Part shown: in pieces, positions 1 to 7,649 of the stretch | Numbering within the stretch: the first letter of the stretch is position 1 | How the letters are laid out: the number at the start of each line of letters is the position of its first letter | Origin: Candidatus Omnitrophota bacterium | Lineage (GTDB): Bacteria; Omnitrophota; Koll11; Zapsychrales; Aceulaceae | Assembly: GCA_029931885.1 (NCBI GenBank) | Contig: JAOZRJ010000049.1 | Coordinates: 1 to 8,915, forward strand | Length of the DNA stretch: 8,915 bases | Reading direction: 5' to 3' | Notes under the pieces: generated by a model | What the model was told of the DNA's origin: nothing | Database searches by the model: none | The model's input: the letters and a program-made list of their open reading frames with translations, nothing else | Made by a program: the position numbers and the translations under genes

Positions 1-819
1 ATAACCAGGATAAGAAGTTTCCGGCCAAATAATTAAATCTGGATCATCCTTAACTGCTTTTTTTGTTAAATTAAAATAATCCCTTAAAACTTTTGGCCAC
101 GCCTTTGGATGCCATTTTTTCTCCTGAGAAACATTTCCCTGAATAATCGAAACTTTTATCTGATCCAAAGAAACTTTATTGTTCAAACAATAAACACCAT
201 AAGAAATACTTATGACAACAGCAATCATTGCAATCCAAACAAAAAATATTGGCTTCTTTGTCTTCGCATGATCACATTGCGCAAAAGTGCAAAGAAATTC
301 TTTCAAAGCAACGTTGACCATTACAACAAGAAAAGAGATGCCGTAAACACCTGTTATATCGGCGATTTGAATCATTACAATATTTTTATATTGTGAATGC
401 CCCAACGAAACCCAACCAAAACCACTAAAAAGATGTGCACGTAAAAATTCTAAACAAACCCAAAGGCTTGGCAACAAAAAAACCTTTGTTATGCTGCTGA
501 ATTTTGAACACAAATAATACCCAATAGCAAAAATAGCAAAATATAACGCTAAATACGCAATCAAAAGAATTGTTCCGATGCTTGTAACAAATAAAAACCA
601 ATATAACGTTATACCAAAAAACAATATTCCTAAAAAATAACCTATCCGAAAACACTCCTGCCATTTTTTTCCATCGAGTGCCAAAAAAAACGGCACAAGC
701 CCTACCCAAGAAAAAATCCAAATATCAGTCTTGGGAAATGCCAGAATCAATAGAATAGCTGACAGCGAATACAAAAAAGGTATTCTTGTCAAAGAACGAA
801 TTAAGAAATTTTTTTTCAT
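1..819 (-). CDS. lnt: Apolipoprotein N-acyltransferase, 3' end cut by window edge
   Basis: Inner-membrane enzyme that transfers an acyl chain from a phospholipid to the N-terminal diacylglyceryl-cysteine of lipoproteins, the last step of lipoprotein maturation in diderm bacteria. The 273 visible codons stay open to the window edge. Seen: a basic N-terminus, then several hydrophobic segments (about residues 13-28, 33-48, 58-78, 81-103, 112-126, 147-171, 190-210). The stretch around 118-140 (SLWVCLEFLRAHLF, then SGFGWVSLG) is typical of the Lnt membrane domain. The periplasmic nitrilase-like domain starts near 221 with IKVSIIQGNVSQEKKW, and WPET at 265-268 carries the family's catalytic Glu (E267). 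The catalytic Lys and Cys expected further on lie outside the window. The ATG start follows the DUF4139 stop by 36 bases. No Shine-Dalgarno is visible in the AT-only leader, and a TTG codon directly precedes the ATG as an alternative. Family assignment is secure; only completeness is unknown. Confidence 0.95.
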   Translation of the reverse strand, partial: MKKNFLIRSLTRIPFLYSLSAILLILAFPKTDIWIFSWVGLVPFFLALDGKKWQECFRIGYFLGILFFGITLYWFLFVTSIGTILLIAYLALYFAIFAIGYYLCSKFSSITKVFLLPSLWVCLEFLRAHLFSGFGWVSLGHSQYKNIVMIQIADITGVYGISFLVVMVNVALKEFLCTFAQCDHAKTKKPIFFVWIAMIAVVISISYGVYCLNNKVSLDQIKVSIIQGNVSQEKKWHPKAWPKVLRDYFNLTKKAVKDDPDLIIWPETSYPGY

Positions 820-855
820 CAAATTAATAATTAAATTAAATTCCAGAAATTTTTA

Positions 856-2286
856 TTATCGCTCCACACGGGCTCGATACTTTACAACACTTTTACCATT
901 TTTAGGAACTTCGACATTAAAGCGTACAGAAAAAGCACCTATTTTTTCATACGGTTGATTATTATAAATAATCTTCCAGTCTCCGTGTAACGGCTCAATA
1001 AGCCCTACTACAATTTTTTCACTTTTATGATTCTTTATTTCAAGCTCCCACTCTGTTTCATAAACACGGGTAGAAATCTTTTTAAAATCTGTTTGTTTAC
1101 GTTCAACGACAACATCAAACGCTTCCCCGACTTTAAGCTTTACTTCTTCATCTTTCGGCGTATGATCTATTTTATCTTCACCAATAAACTGCAAAGAACC
1201 TTTATCATCTTGTTTATAAAGCCGCATAACACCAGCCGGCAATGGCATGCCTAATTTATTTCTTTCAGAATTCTCAAATCTAACAAAAACGTAAACTTTT
1301 TGTTTAGGATTTTGTTCTCGATATTGACGTGTGTAGTATCCCTGCTCACCGTAAACAAGAAATTCTTTCGTAATCTGAACATCATTTGCCTCGAGCAAGC
1401 TAATCTGCTTGGTTTGATTATTTTTAATATCTGTTGGCCGCTGCAAATCATAAATATGATATTCAAAAAAAGCTTTTTCCACAAATTGTGCTCCTGTTGC
1501 CTCTGAGTTAAAAGCCATATCCATCATCCTCATCTCTTTTCGAGGACTACGGTCCTTAACACGATTGACTTCTCCAGCAACTAACTTTAACTTAGCTTTT
1601 TTATAAACAGCTCCGCTCTTATTATCAATCGTAACCCAACCAGTAAGATCAGCCATAGTATCTGCTTTATTTAAAACAAAAATGTAATCTGCCTTCCAGG
1701 TAATATTCTTTGTTAAATAAGAAACTTGTACGTTATGCGCTTTACTGCTTTGATTATCATAAAGCCACGTCAATGTCGGCTTAGAAATAAGATTTTCGGG
1801 AATCTCCGGCAAAATTTGATATCCGGGATAGCTTAAATAAATTTCATCATCAATTTTATAAATTGGTCCATTATTATTGCTTAACAATATAGCATCCACA
1901 ATATTCTTACGATCCTGATATTGATTATTTTCCATAAGCTTAATCTTTTTACCTACATACTTATCTAAAAGCTTTTTTTGATTCATCAAATCATATTCAT
2001 AATTCTGCTCTAAAATCATAAATCTACTTGGAGCGTTCAAAGATTTAACATGAACCGTTACCGGCATAATATAAGAGGCAACATCCATAAACCGTAGTTC
2101 ATTATCCTTTCCTACAGGCAATTCTATCTTTCGCGTATCTTTAATAAGTCCTATGTTAGAATTATAAACCGTCACCTCGATACCAGATTGATCATCAATT
2201 GTAGATTTTGTTATAATTTGAGCAGCTGATACATTAAAAGTCATTAAGCTAAAAATAAAACATAGGGCAAGAATTATTTTCTTCAT
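856..2286 (-). CDS. Secreted DUF4139 domain protein, function unknown
   Basis: A 476-residue protein with a Sec signal peptide: KK at 2-3, hydrophobic core about 4-17, and probable cleavage after VSA at 19-21 or one residue later. It should therefore be periplasmic or outer-membrane associated. The rest is predicted mostly beta and matches the DUF4139 family: LTWLYDN near 172-178, YLTKNITWKADYIF at 190-203, DLTGWVTIDNKSG at 213-225, and the C-terminal hallmarks LPAGVMRLYK (349-358), GEDKIDHTPKDEEVKLKVG (369-387) and VVERKQTDFKKIS (393-405). A basic, Met-rich stretch lies near 246-258. I see no catalytic motif and no long coiled coil of the kind found in relatives that also carry DUF4140. It starts 40 bases after secA, behind the best Shine-Dalgarno in the window, and lnt follows at 36 bases. 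It ends with tandem TAA stops. A role in envelope biogenesis is inference from location and neighbours only. Confidence 0.85.
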   Translation of the reverse strand: MKKIILALCFIFSLMTFNVSAAQIITKSTIDDQSGIEVTVYNSNIGLIKDTRKIELPVGKDNELRFMDVASYIMPVTVHVKSLNAPSRFMILEQNYEYDLMNQKKLLDKYVGKKIKLMENNQYQDRKNIVDAILLSNNNGPIYKIDDEIYLSYPGYQILPEIPENLISKPTLTWLYDNQSSKAHNVQVSYLTKNITWKADYIFVLNKADTMADLTGWVTIDNKSGAVYKKAKLKLVAGEVNRVKDRSPRKEMRMMDMAFNSEATGAQFVEKAFFEYHIYDLQRPTDIKNNQTKQISLLEANDVQITKEFLVYGEQGYYTRQYREQNPKQKVYVFVRFENSERNKLGMPLPAGVMRLYKQDDKGSLQFIGEDKIDHTPKDEEVKLKVGEAFDVVVERKQTDFKKISTRVYETEWELEIKNHKSEKIVVGLIEPLHGDWKIIYNNQPYEKIGAFSVRFNVEVPKNGKSVVKYRARVER

Positions 2287-2290
2287 ACTT

Positions 2291-2298
2291 TCCTCCTC
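2291..2298 (-). promoter_or_regulatory. Strong Shine-Dalgarno for the DUF4139 gene
   Basis: The minus strand reads GAGGAGGA (AGGAGG core at 2297..2292), leaving five bases to the ATG at 2286. It fixes that start and suggests efficient translation compared with lnt and prfB, which lack such a site. Confidence 0.85.
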
Positions 2299-2313
2299 TT
2301 TTCTTTAAATGCC

Positions 2314-2328
2314 AAAATAAATTATTTT
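2314..2328. repeat. 15-bp AT-only palindrome over the secA stop codon
   Basis: A perfect inverted repeat: 7-base arms AAAATAA and TTATTTT around one central base, overlapping the secA TAA stop. It contains no G or C and its loop is a single base, so it is not a credible intrinsic terminator. In DNA this AT-rich it may be chance. Confidence 0.4.
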
Positions 2329-5305
2329 AACGTCCACAACATTTCTTATATTTTTTTCCACTACCACAGGTACACGGATCATTACGTCCTACCTTAGCCG
2401 TGCTTCGTTGCTGCACATTAGGGGCTCCGGAATTTTCTGCTTGCGGAGGATTTAATACCTCAGGTCTCGTAGGCCTTGACTGTCTATTAGATAAACTTGA
2501 AAACTCATTATGCACAAATTCTTGAGGTAATGAATCAAACACACTTCTAGGCCGTTCACGGTTTTTTGCCGGCTCTACTTTAAATATAATATCCAAAACA
2601 TCCTGCATGATCGAATCATACATAGCCTCAAACATGCCAAACGCCTCGTGCTGATACTCCACTAAAGGATCTTTGTGCGCAAACGCCCGTAAGCCAATGC
2701 CTTCTTTAAGCTGATCCATAGCATAAAGATGATCTTTCCACTTTGCATCGATTGTCTGAAGCAAAACAATTCGCTCGAGCCCTCTCATCCGTTCAGCTCC
2801 GATCAACTGTTCGCGATGGCCATAGAGATCTACCATTTTCTGATAAATCAACTCTTCTATTTGTTCTTGGCCCATGTCATTCAATTCTTCTTTTATCGTA
2901 TAAATATCAAGCCCAAAAGATGTCTTAAGAGAAACCAAAAGGCCCTCAATATCCCAAGCACTTTCACCTTCTCCAGTAAACAAATATTGCTGAACCATAA
3001 ATTTTACAACATCTTCTAAAGATTCAATAATCCTCTCTTTTGTTTCCTCTCCTTCTAGAATTGAACGACGCAAACCATAAATAACTTCTCTTTGGCGATT
3101 CATAACATTATCGTATTCTAAAAGTTGTTTACGAATTTCAAAATTATGTCCTTCAACACGTTTTTGCGCAATTTCAATAGCACGACTAACAATTGGATGC
3201 TCGATAACCTGTCCTTCTTCCATACCCAAAGTACTCATCATATTCATAATACGATCCGATCCAAACAATCGCATAAGATCATCTTGAAGTGAAACATAAA
3301 AACGCGACGATCCCGGATCTCCCTGTCGTCCCGACCGTCCGCGCAACTGATTATCAATACGTCTCGATTCATGGCGTTCTGTTCCTAAAACATGAAGACC
3401 TCCCGCATTAACAACCTTTTCATGTTCTATCTGAACTTCTTGACGAAACTGTTGTAAAAATTTTAGATAAAGATCATCTTCAGGCTTCTCCCCATCCTTA
3501 GAATCTTTTCTTTTTTGCTCCGCTAAACTTTTGGCCAAATGTTCTGCATTACCTCCTAAAACAATGTCTGTTCCTCGTCCAGCCATGTTTGTTGCAATTG
3601 TTACCGCACCGAAACGACCAGCCTGAGCAACAATATGAGCCTCCAAATCATGATATTTCGCATTTAAAACCTGATGAGCAACACCACGCTGCTTTAGCAT
3701 GCTAGAAAGTAATTCTGATTTTTCAATAGAAATTGTTCCAACCAAAACAGGCTGCCCATTTTTATGCAAAGAAGTAATTTCATCAACAACAGCTTGAAAT
3801 TTTTCTTTTTCAGTTTTGTAAATAGCATCAGGATAATTTTTTCTTTGTAGCATTTTATTTGTTGGCAAAACGATACAATCCACTTTATAAATTTGCTTAA
3901 ATTCATTAGCTTCCGTATACGCTGTTCCTGTCATGCCGGATAATTTATCATACATACGAAAATAATTCTGAAAGGTAATGGTTGCTAAAGTTTGATTTTC
4001 CCTCTCGATCTTAATACCTTCTTTGGCTTCAACAGCCTGATGTAATCCATCTGACCAGCGTCGTCCCGGCATCATTCGTCCAGTAAACTCATCAACAATA
4101 ATTACTTGCCCGTCCCGAACAACATAATCAACATCAAACTTAAAGAATTCTCTAGCTTTTAAAGCCTGCAAAATATGATGCCGATATTCAATAGTTTCCA
4201 TATCGTGAAGATTATCAACATTAAACATCTTTGCGGCTTTTTGCTCTCCTTGTTCCGTCATGGATATTGAACGAGCCTTTTCATCCGACACATAATCAAA
4301 GCCAGAAGATAAGTCTTCACCTTTATACTTTGCATCAATTTCTTCTTTTTCAGTAATACGGCGTCCTTTTAGTTGACCAATAATTTGATTAGCAGTGTAA
4401 TATTTATCCGTAGATTCCTCAGCGGGTCCTGAAATAATTAACGGCGTTCTTGCCTCATCAACAAGAATACTATCAACCTCATCAAGAACAGCAAAATAAT
4501 ACTCGCGCTGAACCATTTCTTCTTTAAAGCTCACCATATTGTCACGCAAATAATCAAATCCAAATTCATTATTTGTTCCATAAGCAATATCTGCCTGATA
4601 AGATTCTTTTCGCTTTGAGGGAGGTTCACCATGTTGAATAACTCCAACGCTTAATCCTAAGAATTTATAAACAGGTCCCATCCATTCACTATCACGTTTT
4701 GCTAAATAATCATTAACCGTAATTACATGAACACCCTTACCTGTCAAAGCATTGAGACATGTCGGAAGTGTAGCCACCAATGTTTTTCCTTCTCCAGTCG
4801 CCATTTCTGCAATATTGCCTTTATGTAAAATCATTCCTCCTATAAGCTGAATATCAAAATGCCGCATACCAATTGTTCTAATACTAGCTTCCCTCACAAT
4901 CGCAAAAACCTCTGGAAGAATAGAATCTAAGGTTTCTTCTCTGGATTTTATAAGATTATTTTTCACTTTCTCAATCTCATTAACCAACCCTTCACGTTCA
5001 TGATTATCTGTTGACTCTTTATAACGTTTCTCAATCTTTTCAAGCTCTTCCTCTGTGGGCTTAAGTGACTGCTTAATCTTTGTTTTAAATTCTTCCATCT
5101 TGCTACGCAACTCATTATCAGTTTTTGATTTTACTTGCTGTTCAAATCCATTAACTTGTGACGCAATCTTAGCCATTTTTTTAATAACGCCGATAGAAGG
5201 CAACGGCAAATCCATAGGCAGACGAACATTCACTTTGGGATCCAACTGATCAATAAATTTTTGAGCATTACGTACAATAGTTTTACGAATTAAAAAATCA
5301 AACAT
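2327..5305 (-). CDS. secA: Preprotein translocase motor ATPase SecA
   Basis: Cytosolic and membrane-bound motor that pushes unfolded preproteins through SecYEG using ATP. The 992 residues carry the full family set: FGMRHF-like IGMRHFDIQLIGG (145-157), Walker A ATGEGKT (169-175), ITVNDYLAKRD (195-205), YGTNNEFGFDYLRDNM (242-257), Walker B DEVDSILVDEARTPL (275-289), preprotein cross-linking region about 290-430, TNMAGRGTDI (572-581) and arginine-finger motif QLRGRSGRQGDPGSSR (653-668). The C-terminus has a flexible Pro/Gln-rich linker and a SEC-C zinc motif with C978, C980, C989 and C990, used for SecB or ribosome contact in known SecAs. Compared with E. coli SecA (901 residues), there are about 37 extra N-terminal residues and a charged helical insertion near 77-124. 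The start has GGAG seven bases upstream (5316..5313). It lies 29 bases after prfB, so the two are probably co-transcribed. The stop is TAA. Confidence 0.98.
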   Translation of the reverse strand: MFDFLIRKTIVRNAQKFIDQLDPKVNVRLPMDLPLPSIGVIKKMAKIASQVNGFEQQVKSKTDNELRSKMEEFKTKIKQSLKPTEEELEKIEKRYKESTDNHEREGLVNEIEKVKNNLIKSREETLDSILPEVFAIVREASIRTIGMRHFDIQLIGGMILHKGNIAEMATGEGKTLVATLPTCLNALTGKGVHVITVNDYLAKRDSEWMGPVYKFLGLSVGVIQHGEPPSKRKESYQADIAYGTNNEFGFDYLRDNMVSFKEEMVQREYYFAVLDEVDSILVDEARTPLIISGPAEESTDKYYTANQIIGQLKGRRITEKEEIDAKYKGEDLSSGFDYVSDEKARSISMTEQGEQKAAKMFNVDNLHDMETIEYRHHILQALKAREFFKFDVDYVVRDGQVIIVDEFTGRMMPGRRWSDGLHQAVEAKEGIKIERENQTLATITFQNYFRMYDKLSGMTGTAYTEANEFKQIYKVDCIVLPTNKMLQRKNYPDAIYKTEKEKFQAVVDEITSLHKNGQPVLVGTISIEKSELLSSMLKQRGVAHQVLNAKYHDLEAHIVAQAGRFGAVTIATNMAGRGTDIVLGGNAEHLAKSLAEQKRKDSKDGEKPEDDLYLKFLQQFRQEVQIEHEKVVNAGGLHVLGTERHESRRIDNQLRGRSGRQGDPGSSRFYVSLQDDLMRLFGSDRIMNMMSTLGMEEGQVIEHPIVSRAIEIAQKRVEGHNFEIRKQLLEYDNVMNRQREVIYGLRRSILEGEETKERIIESLEDVVKFMVQQYLFTGEGESAWDIEGLLVSLKTSFGLDIYTIKEELNDMGQEQIEELIYQKMVDLYGHREQLIGAERMRGLERIVLLQTIDAKWKDHLYAMDQLKEGIGLRAFAHKDPLVEYQHEAFGMFEAMYDSIMQDVLDIIFKVEPAKNRERPRSVFDSLPQEFVHNEFSSLSNRQSRPTRPEVLNPPQAENSGAPNVQQRSTAKVGRNDPCTCGSGKKYKKCCGR

Positions 5306-5334
5306 TTATAAACTCCAGAATTATATTTTAATTT

Positions 5335-6423
5335 CTATGGTTTCTTTTTTAAATATGCTTCCATGAAGCCATCAAGATCTCCGTCCATAACCTTCTGAAC
5401 ATTTCCGACTTCATAATTTGTCCGATGATCCTTGACCATGCAATAAGGTTGAAACACATACGAACGAATTTGGCTACCCCATTCAATTTTTTGTTTTTCC
5501 CCGTATTCAGATGCCATCTTTTGCTCTTGTGCTTTTCTTCTGCGCGCATAAAGTCTTGCCTTCAAAACTTTCGTAGCTGATTCTTTATTTTGAAGCTGTG
5601 AACGCTCATTTTGACATTGAACAACAGTCCCTGTAGGTATATGCGTTATGCGCACAGCCGAATCTGTAGTGTTGACGCTTTGTCCTCCAGGGCCGGATGA
5701 CCGAAAAATATCTATACGCAATTCATCTGGGTTAATTTCAATTTCAACATCATCTTCTACCTCTGGAATTACATCAATGGAAACAAACGATGTATGTCGT
5801 CTTTTGTTCGAATCAAAAGGAGAAATTCGAACTAACCGATGGACACCTTTTTCCGCTTTTAAAAAACCATACGCCATAGACCCGCTTATACGCAAAGTAG
5901 CGCTCTTAATGCCTGCTTCTTCCCCAGGTAAAATATCTAAAATCTCAACTTTATGTTTTTTACTTTCCGACCAACGAGAATACATACGCAAAAGCATATT
6001 CGCCCAATCACAAGATTCTGTGCCCCCTGCCCCGGCATTAATACTTAAAAGAGCATTATTAGAATCAAATTCTCCAGCTAAAATTGTTCGTAGCTCAACT
6101 TGATCAACTTGTTGATTAAGCTGAATCAAATCTTTATTTACTTGATCTAAAAAGGACGAGTCATCTTTAGCCATGTCAGCAAATTCTTTAAGATCCGAGA
6201 GCTTTGCATAGCTCTCCTGAAACGGCTCGACAATGCTTTTAAGATTTTTCAAATCACGCATCACTTTATTAGAATTCTTACTATCATCCCAAAAATTCGG
6301 CTCAGACATTTGGCCTTGAATAAGCTCAATCTGTTTATTTTTCTCAGACAAATCAAGAAGCCCTTCAAGACTTTTAAGCTTTGTTTCAATATTGTTTATA
6401 TACTTTTTAATATCATCTATCAT
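5335..6423 (-). CDS. prfB: Peptide chain release factor 2 (RF2)
   Basis: Class I release factor that recognises UAA and UGA in the ribosomal A site and triggers hydrolysis of peptidyl-tRNA. The 362 residues match the family length. Seen: coiled-coil domain 1 (about 1-110, with EPNFWDD at 41-47), INAGAGGTESCDWANML (128-144), the stop-codon reading tripeptide SPF at 201-203 within VRISPFDSNKRRHTSF (which marks RF2 rather than RF1), and the catalytic GGQ at 246-248 in SSGPGGQSVNTTDSAVRITH. The gene is a single uninterrupted frame: the usual in-frame TGA and +1 frameshift near codon 25 are absent, so TGA-dependent autoregulation is not expected. The nearest in-frame upstream stop is a TGA inside the promoter, which supports the ATG chosen. 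No clear Shine-Dalgarno precedes it. It heads the probable prfB-secA-DUF4139-lnt operon. Its own stop is TAG. Confidence 0.97.
   Translation of the reverse strand: MIDDIKKYINNIETKLKSLEGLLDLSEKNKQIELIQGQMSEPNFWDDSKNSNKVMRDLKNLKSIVEPFQESYAKLSDLKEFADMAKDDSSFLDQVNKDLIQLNQQVDQVELRTILAGEFDSNNALLSINAGAGGTESCDWANMLLRMYSRWSESKKHKVEILDILPGEEAGIKSATLRISGSMAYGFLKAEKGVHRLVRISPFDSNKRRHTSFVSIDVIPEVEDDVEIEINPDELRIDIFRSSGPGGQSVNTTDSAVRITHIPTGTVVQCQNERSQLQNKESATKVLKARLYARRRKAQEQKMASEYGEKQKIEWGSQIRSYVFQPYCMVKDHRTNYEVGNVQKVMDGDLDGFMEAYLKKKP
6352..6366 (-). other. In-frame remnant of the RF2 frameshift site
   Basis: Codons 20-24 of prfB read GAA GGG CTT CTT GAT. The classical site has a purine-rich internal Shine-Dalgarno, a 3-base spacer, CTT, then TGAC with the T skipped. 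Here the AAGGG, the 3-base spacer and CTT are all in register, but GAT follows directly, so translation needs no shift. Whether the T was lost or never present cannot be told from this window. Confidence 0.6.
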
Positions 6424-6465
6424 AATATACTTATAAAAGTAGAAATATATATTTAAGCGAGAAGT

Positions 6466-6493
6466 ATTATATCATATCCTTTTTGAATTACAA
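6466..6493 (-). promoter_or_regulatory. Extended -10 promoter for prfB-secA operon
   Basis: On the minus strand a consensus TATAAT (6471..6466) is preceded by TG plus one base (6474..6472), giving an extended -10. A TTGTAA -35-like element lies at 6493..6488 with a 16-base spacer. Transcription would begin near 6459, leaving a leader of about 36 bases before the prfB ATG. This is the best promoter match in the window by eye. AT-rich sequence makes chance matches common, but the combination here is good. Confidence 0.65.
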
Positions 6494-6503
6494 TTTTGAA
6501 TTA
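6481..6503. repeat. Perfect 10-bp direct repeat at the prfB promoter
   Basis: TTTTGAATTA occurs at 6481-6490 and again at 6494-6503, separated by CAA, a 13-base period. The repeats overlap and lie just upstream of the -35 element of the prfB promoter, where an activator or repressor site could sit. Its low complexity means chance or slippage remains possible. Confidence 0.6.
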
Positions 6504-6538
6504 TATAACTATTAGAATGGTTTGTCTTCTGAGGAGAC

Positions 6539-7615
6539 CTATATAAATCGCTTTATACCGCTTAATTCAAGATTAAATTCATCTTTACTATCAGCAACGC
6601 GACACGCTTCACTTTCTTCTACCTCGCCATCGCGCACGAGCTGAGCAAGCGTCTGCTTGAAAGATTTCATTCCGGACATTTTTCCATCATTAATAAAACC
6701 TTGAATGTCTCTAATTTTCTGCTCACGGATAAGTCTGGCTACTGTTGGCGTCAAAACCATCGACTCATACGCCGCAACGCGTCCTTGGCCGTCTTTACGC
6801 GGCAAAAGTCTTAAAGACAAAACGCCCTTAAGCAATAAGGAAAGTTGCAGGCTAACTTCCATATGAAGATGGGGAGGTAAAAAATTAAGAATGCGTTCAA
6901 GTGTCTTAATCGCATTATTTGTATGAAATGTAGCAAAAACCAACGCCCCTAGCTCTGCAGCGGAAATTGCAGCAAGCATTGTAGCTTCATCGCGGATGGT
7001 TCCGATAAAAATTACATCAGGGCTTTGCTGTGTAACATGACGTAGTGCCTTAGGATAAGAAAAAAAATCAATATCCATTTCTCTTTGATTGATAATACTT
7101 TTTTTATCTTTAAATAAAAACTCAATCGGATCCTCCAAAGTCACAATATGCTTTTCTGACTTTTCATTAATATAATCAATCATGCTTGCGATAGAAGTTG
7201 TTTTTCCGCTACCTGCAGGACCACAAGCTAAAATAAGCCCCCTAGGCTCTTGACAAAAAGCTTCACAAAGCTCTGCAGGAAGCTTTAATTCTTGAAATGT
7301 TTTTGTGCTACTTTTGACATACCTTGCTACAAGTGCAGGAATCGTTCTTTGAGAAAATATATTAATTCTAAAACGTCCTAATTTCTCATCATTATAAATA
7401 AAATCGATGTCCATATTCTTTTTAAAGAAATCTTTTCGACCATGTTCTGACAAAAGTTCCTCAACGAGCTCGTCCATATCTTGAGGTAGAATCTGCTGAT
7501 CATCTAATCGCTGAACCTTTCCATCAATGCGTGCACGAGGTTTTGCGTAAGCTCTTAAAAATAAATCTGAAGCCTCTTTCTCAACCATTAATTCAAAATA
7601 TTTTCGTAACTTCAT
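6539..7615 (-). CDS. PilT/PilU-family type IV pilus ATPase, atypical Walker B
   Basis: Hexameric cytoplasmic motor ATPase of the type that depolymerises pilin during pilus retraction. The 358 residues match PilT length. Seen: N-terminal PAS-like domain (1-110, including KEASDLFLR and RFRINIF), Walker A GPAGSGKTT (132-140), Asp box IVTLEDPIEF (157-166), the Walker B region PDVIFIGTIRD (199-209), His box ATFHTNNA (228-235), LLPRKDGQGRVAAYE (270-284), the TPTVARLIRE segment (289-298) comparable to PilT's NPAIRNLIRE, and a C-terminal GMKSFKQTLAQLVRDGEV (315-332). The family's catalytic Walker B Glu (GEMRD or GEIRD) is Thr at 206, encoded ACC. A good Shine-Dalgarno (AAGAGGA at 7627..7621) sits five bases before the ATG. 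Promoter-like elements precede it, and no other pilus gene is visible here. Family assignment is firm; PilT versus PilU-like role, and whether it hydrolyses ATP normally, are open. The stop is TAG. Confidence 0.9.
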   Translation of the reverse strand: MKLRKYFELMVEKEASDLFLRAYAKPRARIDGKVQRLDDQQILPQDMDELVEELLSEHGRKDFFKKNMDIDFIYNDEKLGRFRINIFSQRTIPALVARYVKSSTKTFQELKLPAELCEAFCQEPRGLILACGPAGSGKTTSIASMIDYINEKSEKHIVTLEDPIEFLFKDKKSIINQREMDIDFFSYPKALRHVTQQSPDVIFIGTIRDEATMLAAISAAELGALVFATFHTNNAIKTLERILNFLPPHLHMEVSLQLSLLLKGVLSLRLLPRKDGQGRVAAYESMVLTPTVARLIREQKIRDIQGFINDGKMSGMKSFKQTLAQLVRDGEVEESEACRVADSKDEFNLELSGIKRFI

Positions 7616-7649
7616 ATCAGTCCTCTTTAGCGTTAATATGTTATAAATT

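Noticed and set aside
425..721. Minus-strand open frame of 98 codons
   Set aside because: It overlaps lnt in another frame on the same strand; only the lnt frame shows family motifs.
2224..2286. DUF4139 protein as a lipoprotein (Cys at residue 9, lnt next door)
   Set aside because: The context LALC lacks the small residue required just before the lipobox Cys, and the Cys lies too early, inside the hydrophobic core. The VSA site is a better signal peptidase I cleavage site.
6519..6540. Possible hairpin (GTCT ... AGAC) just after the PilT-like gene
   Set aside because: Only about four paired bases before a mismatch and no T-tract follows, so it does not support a terminator.
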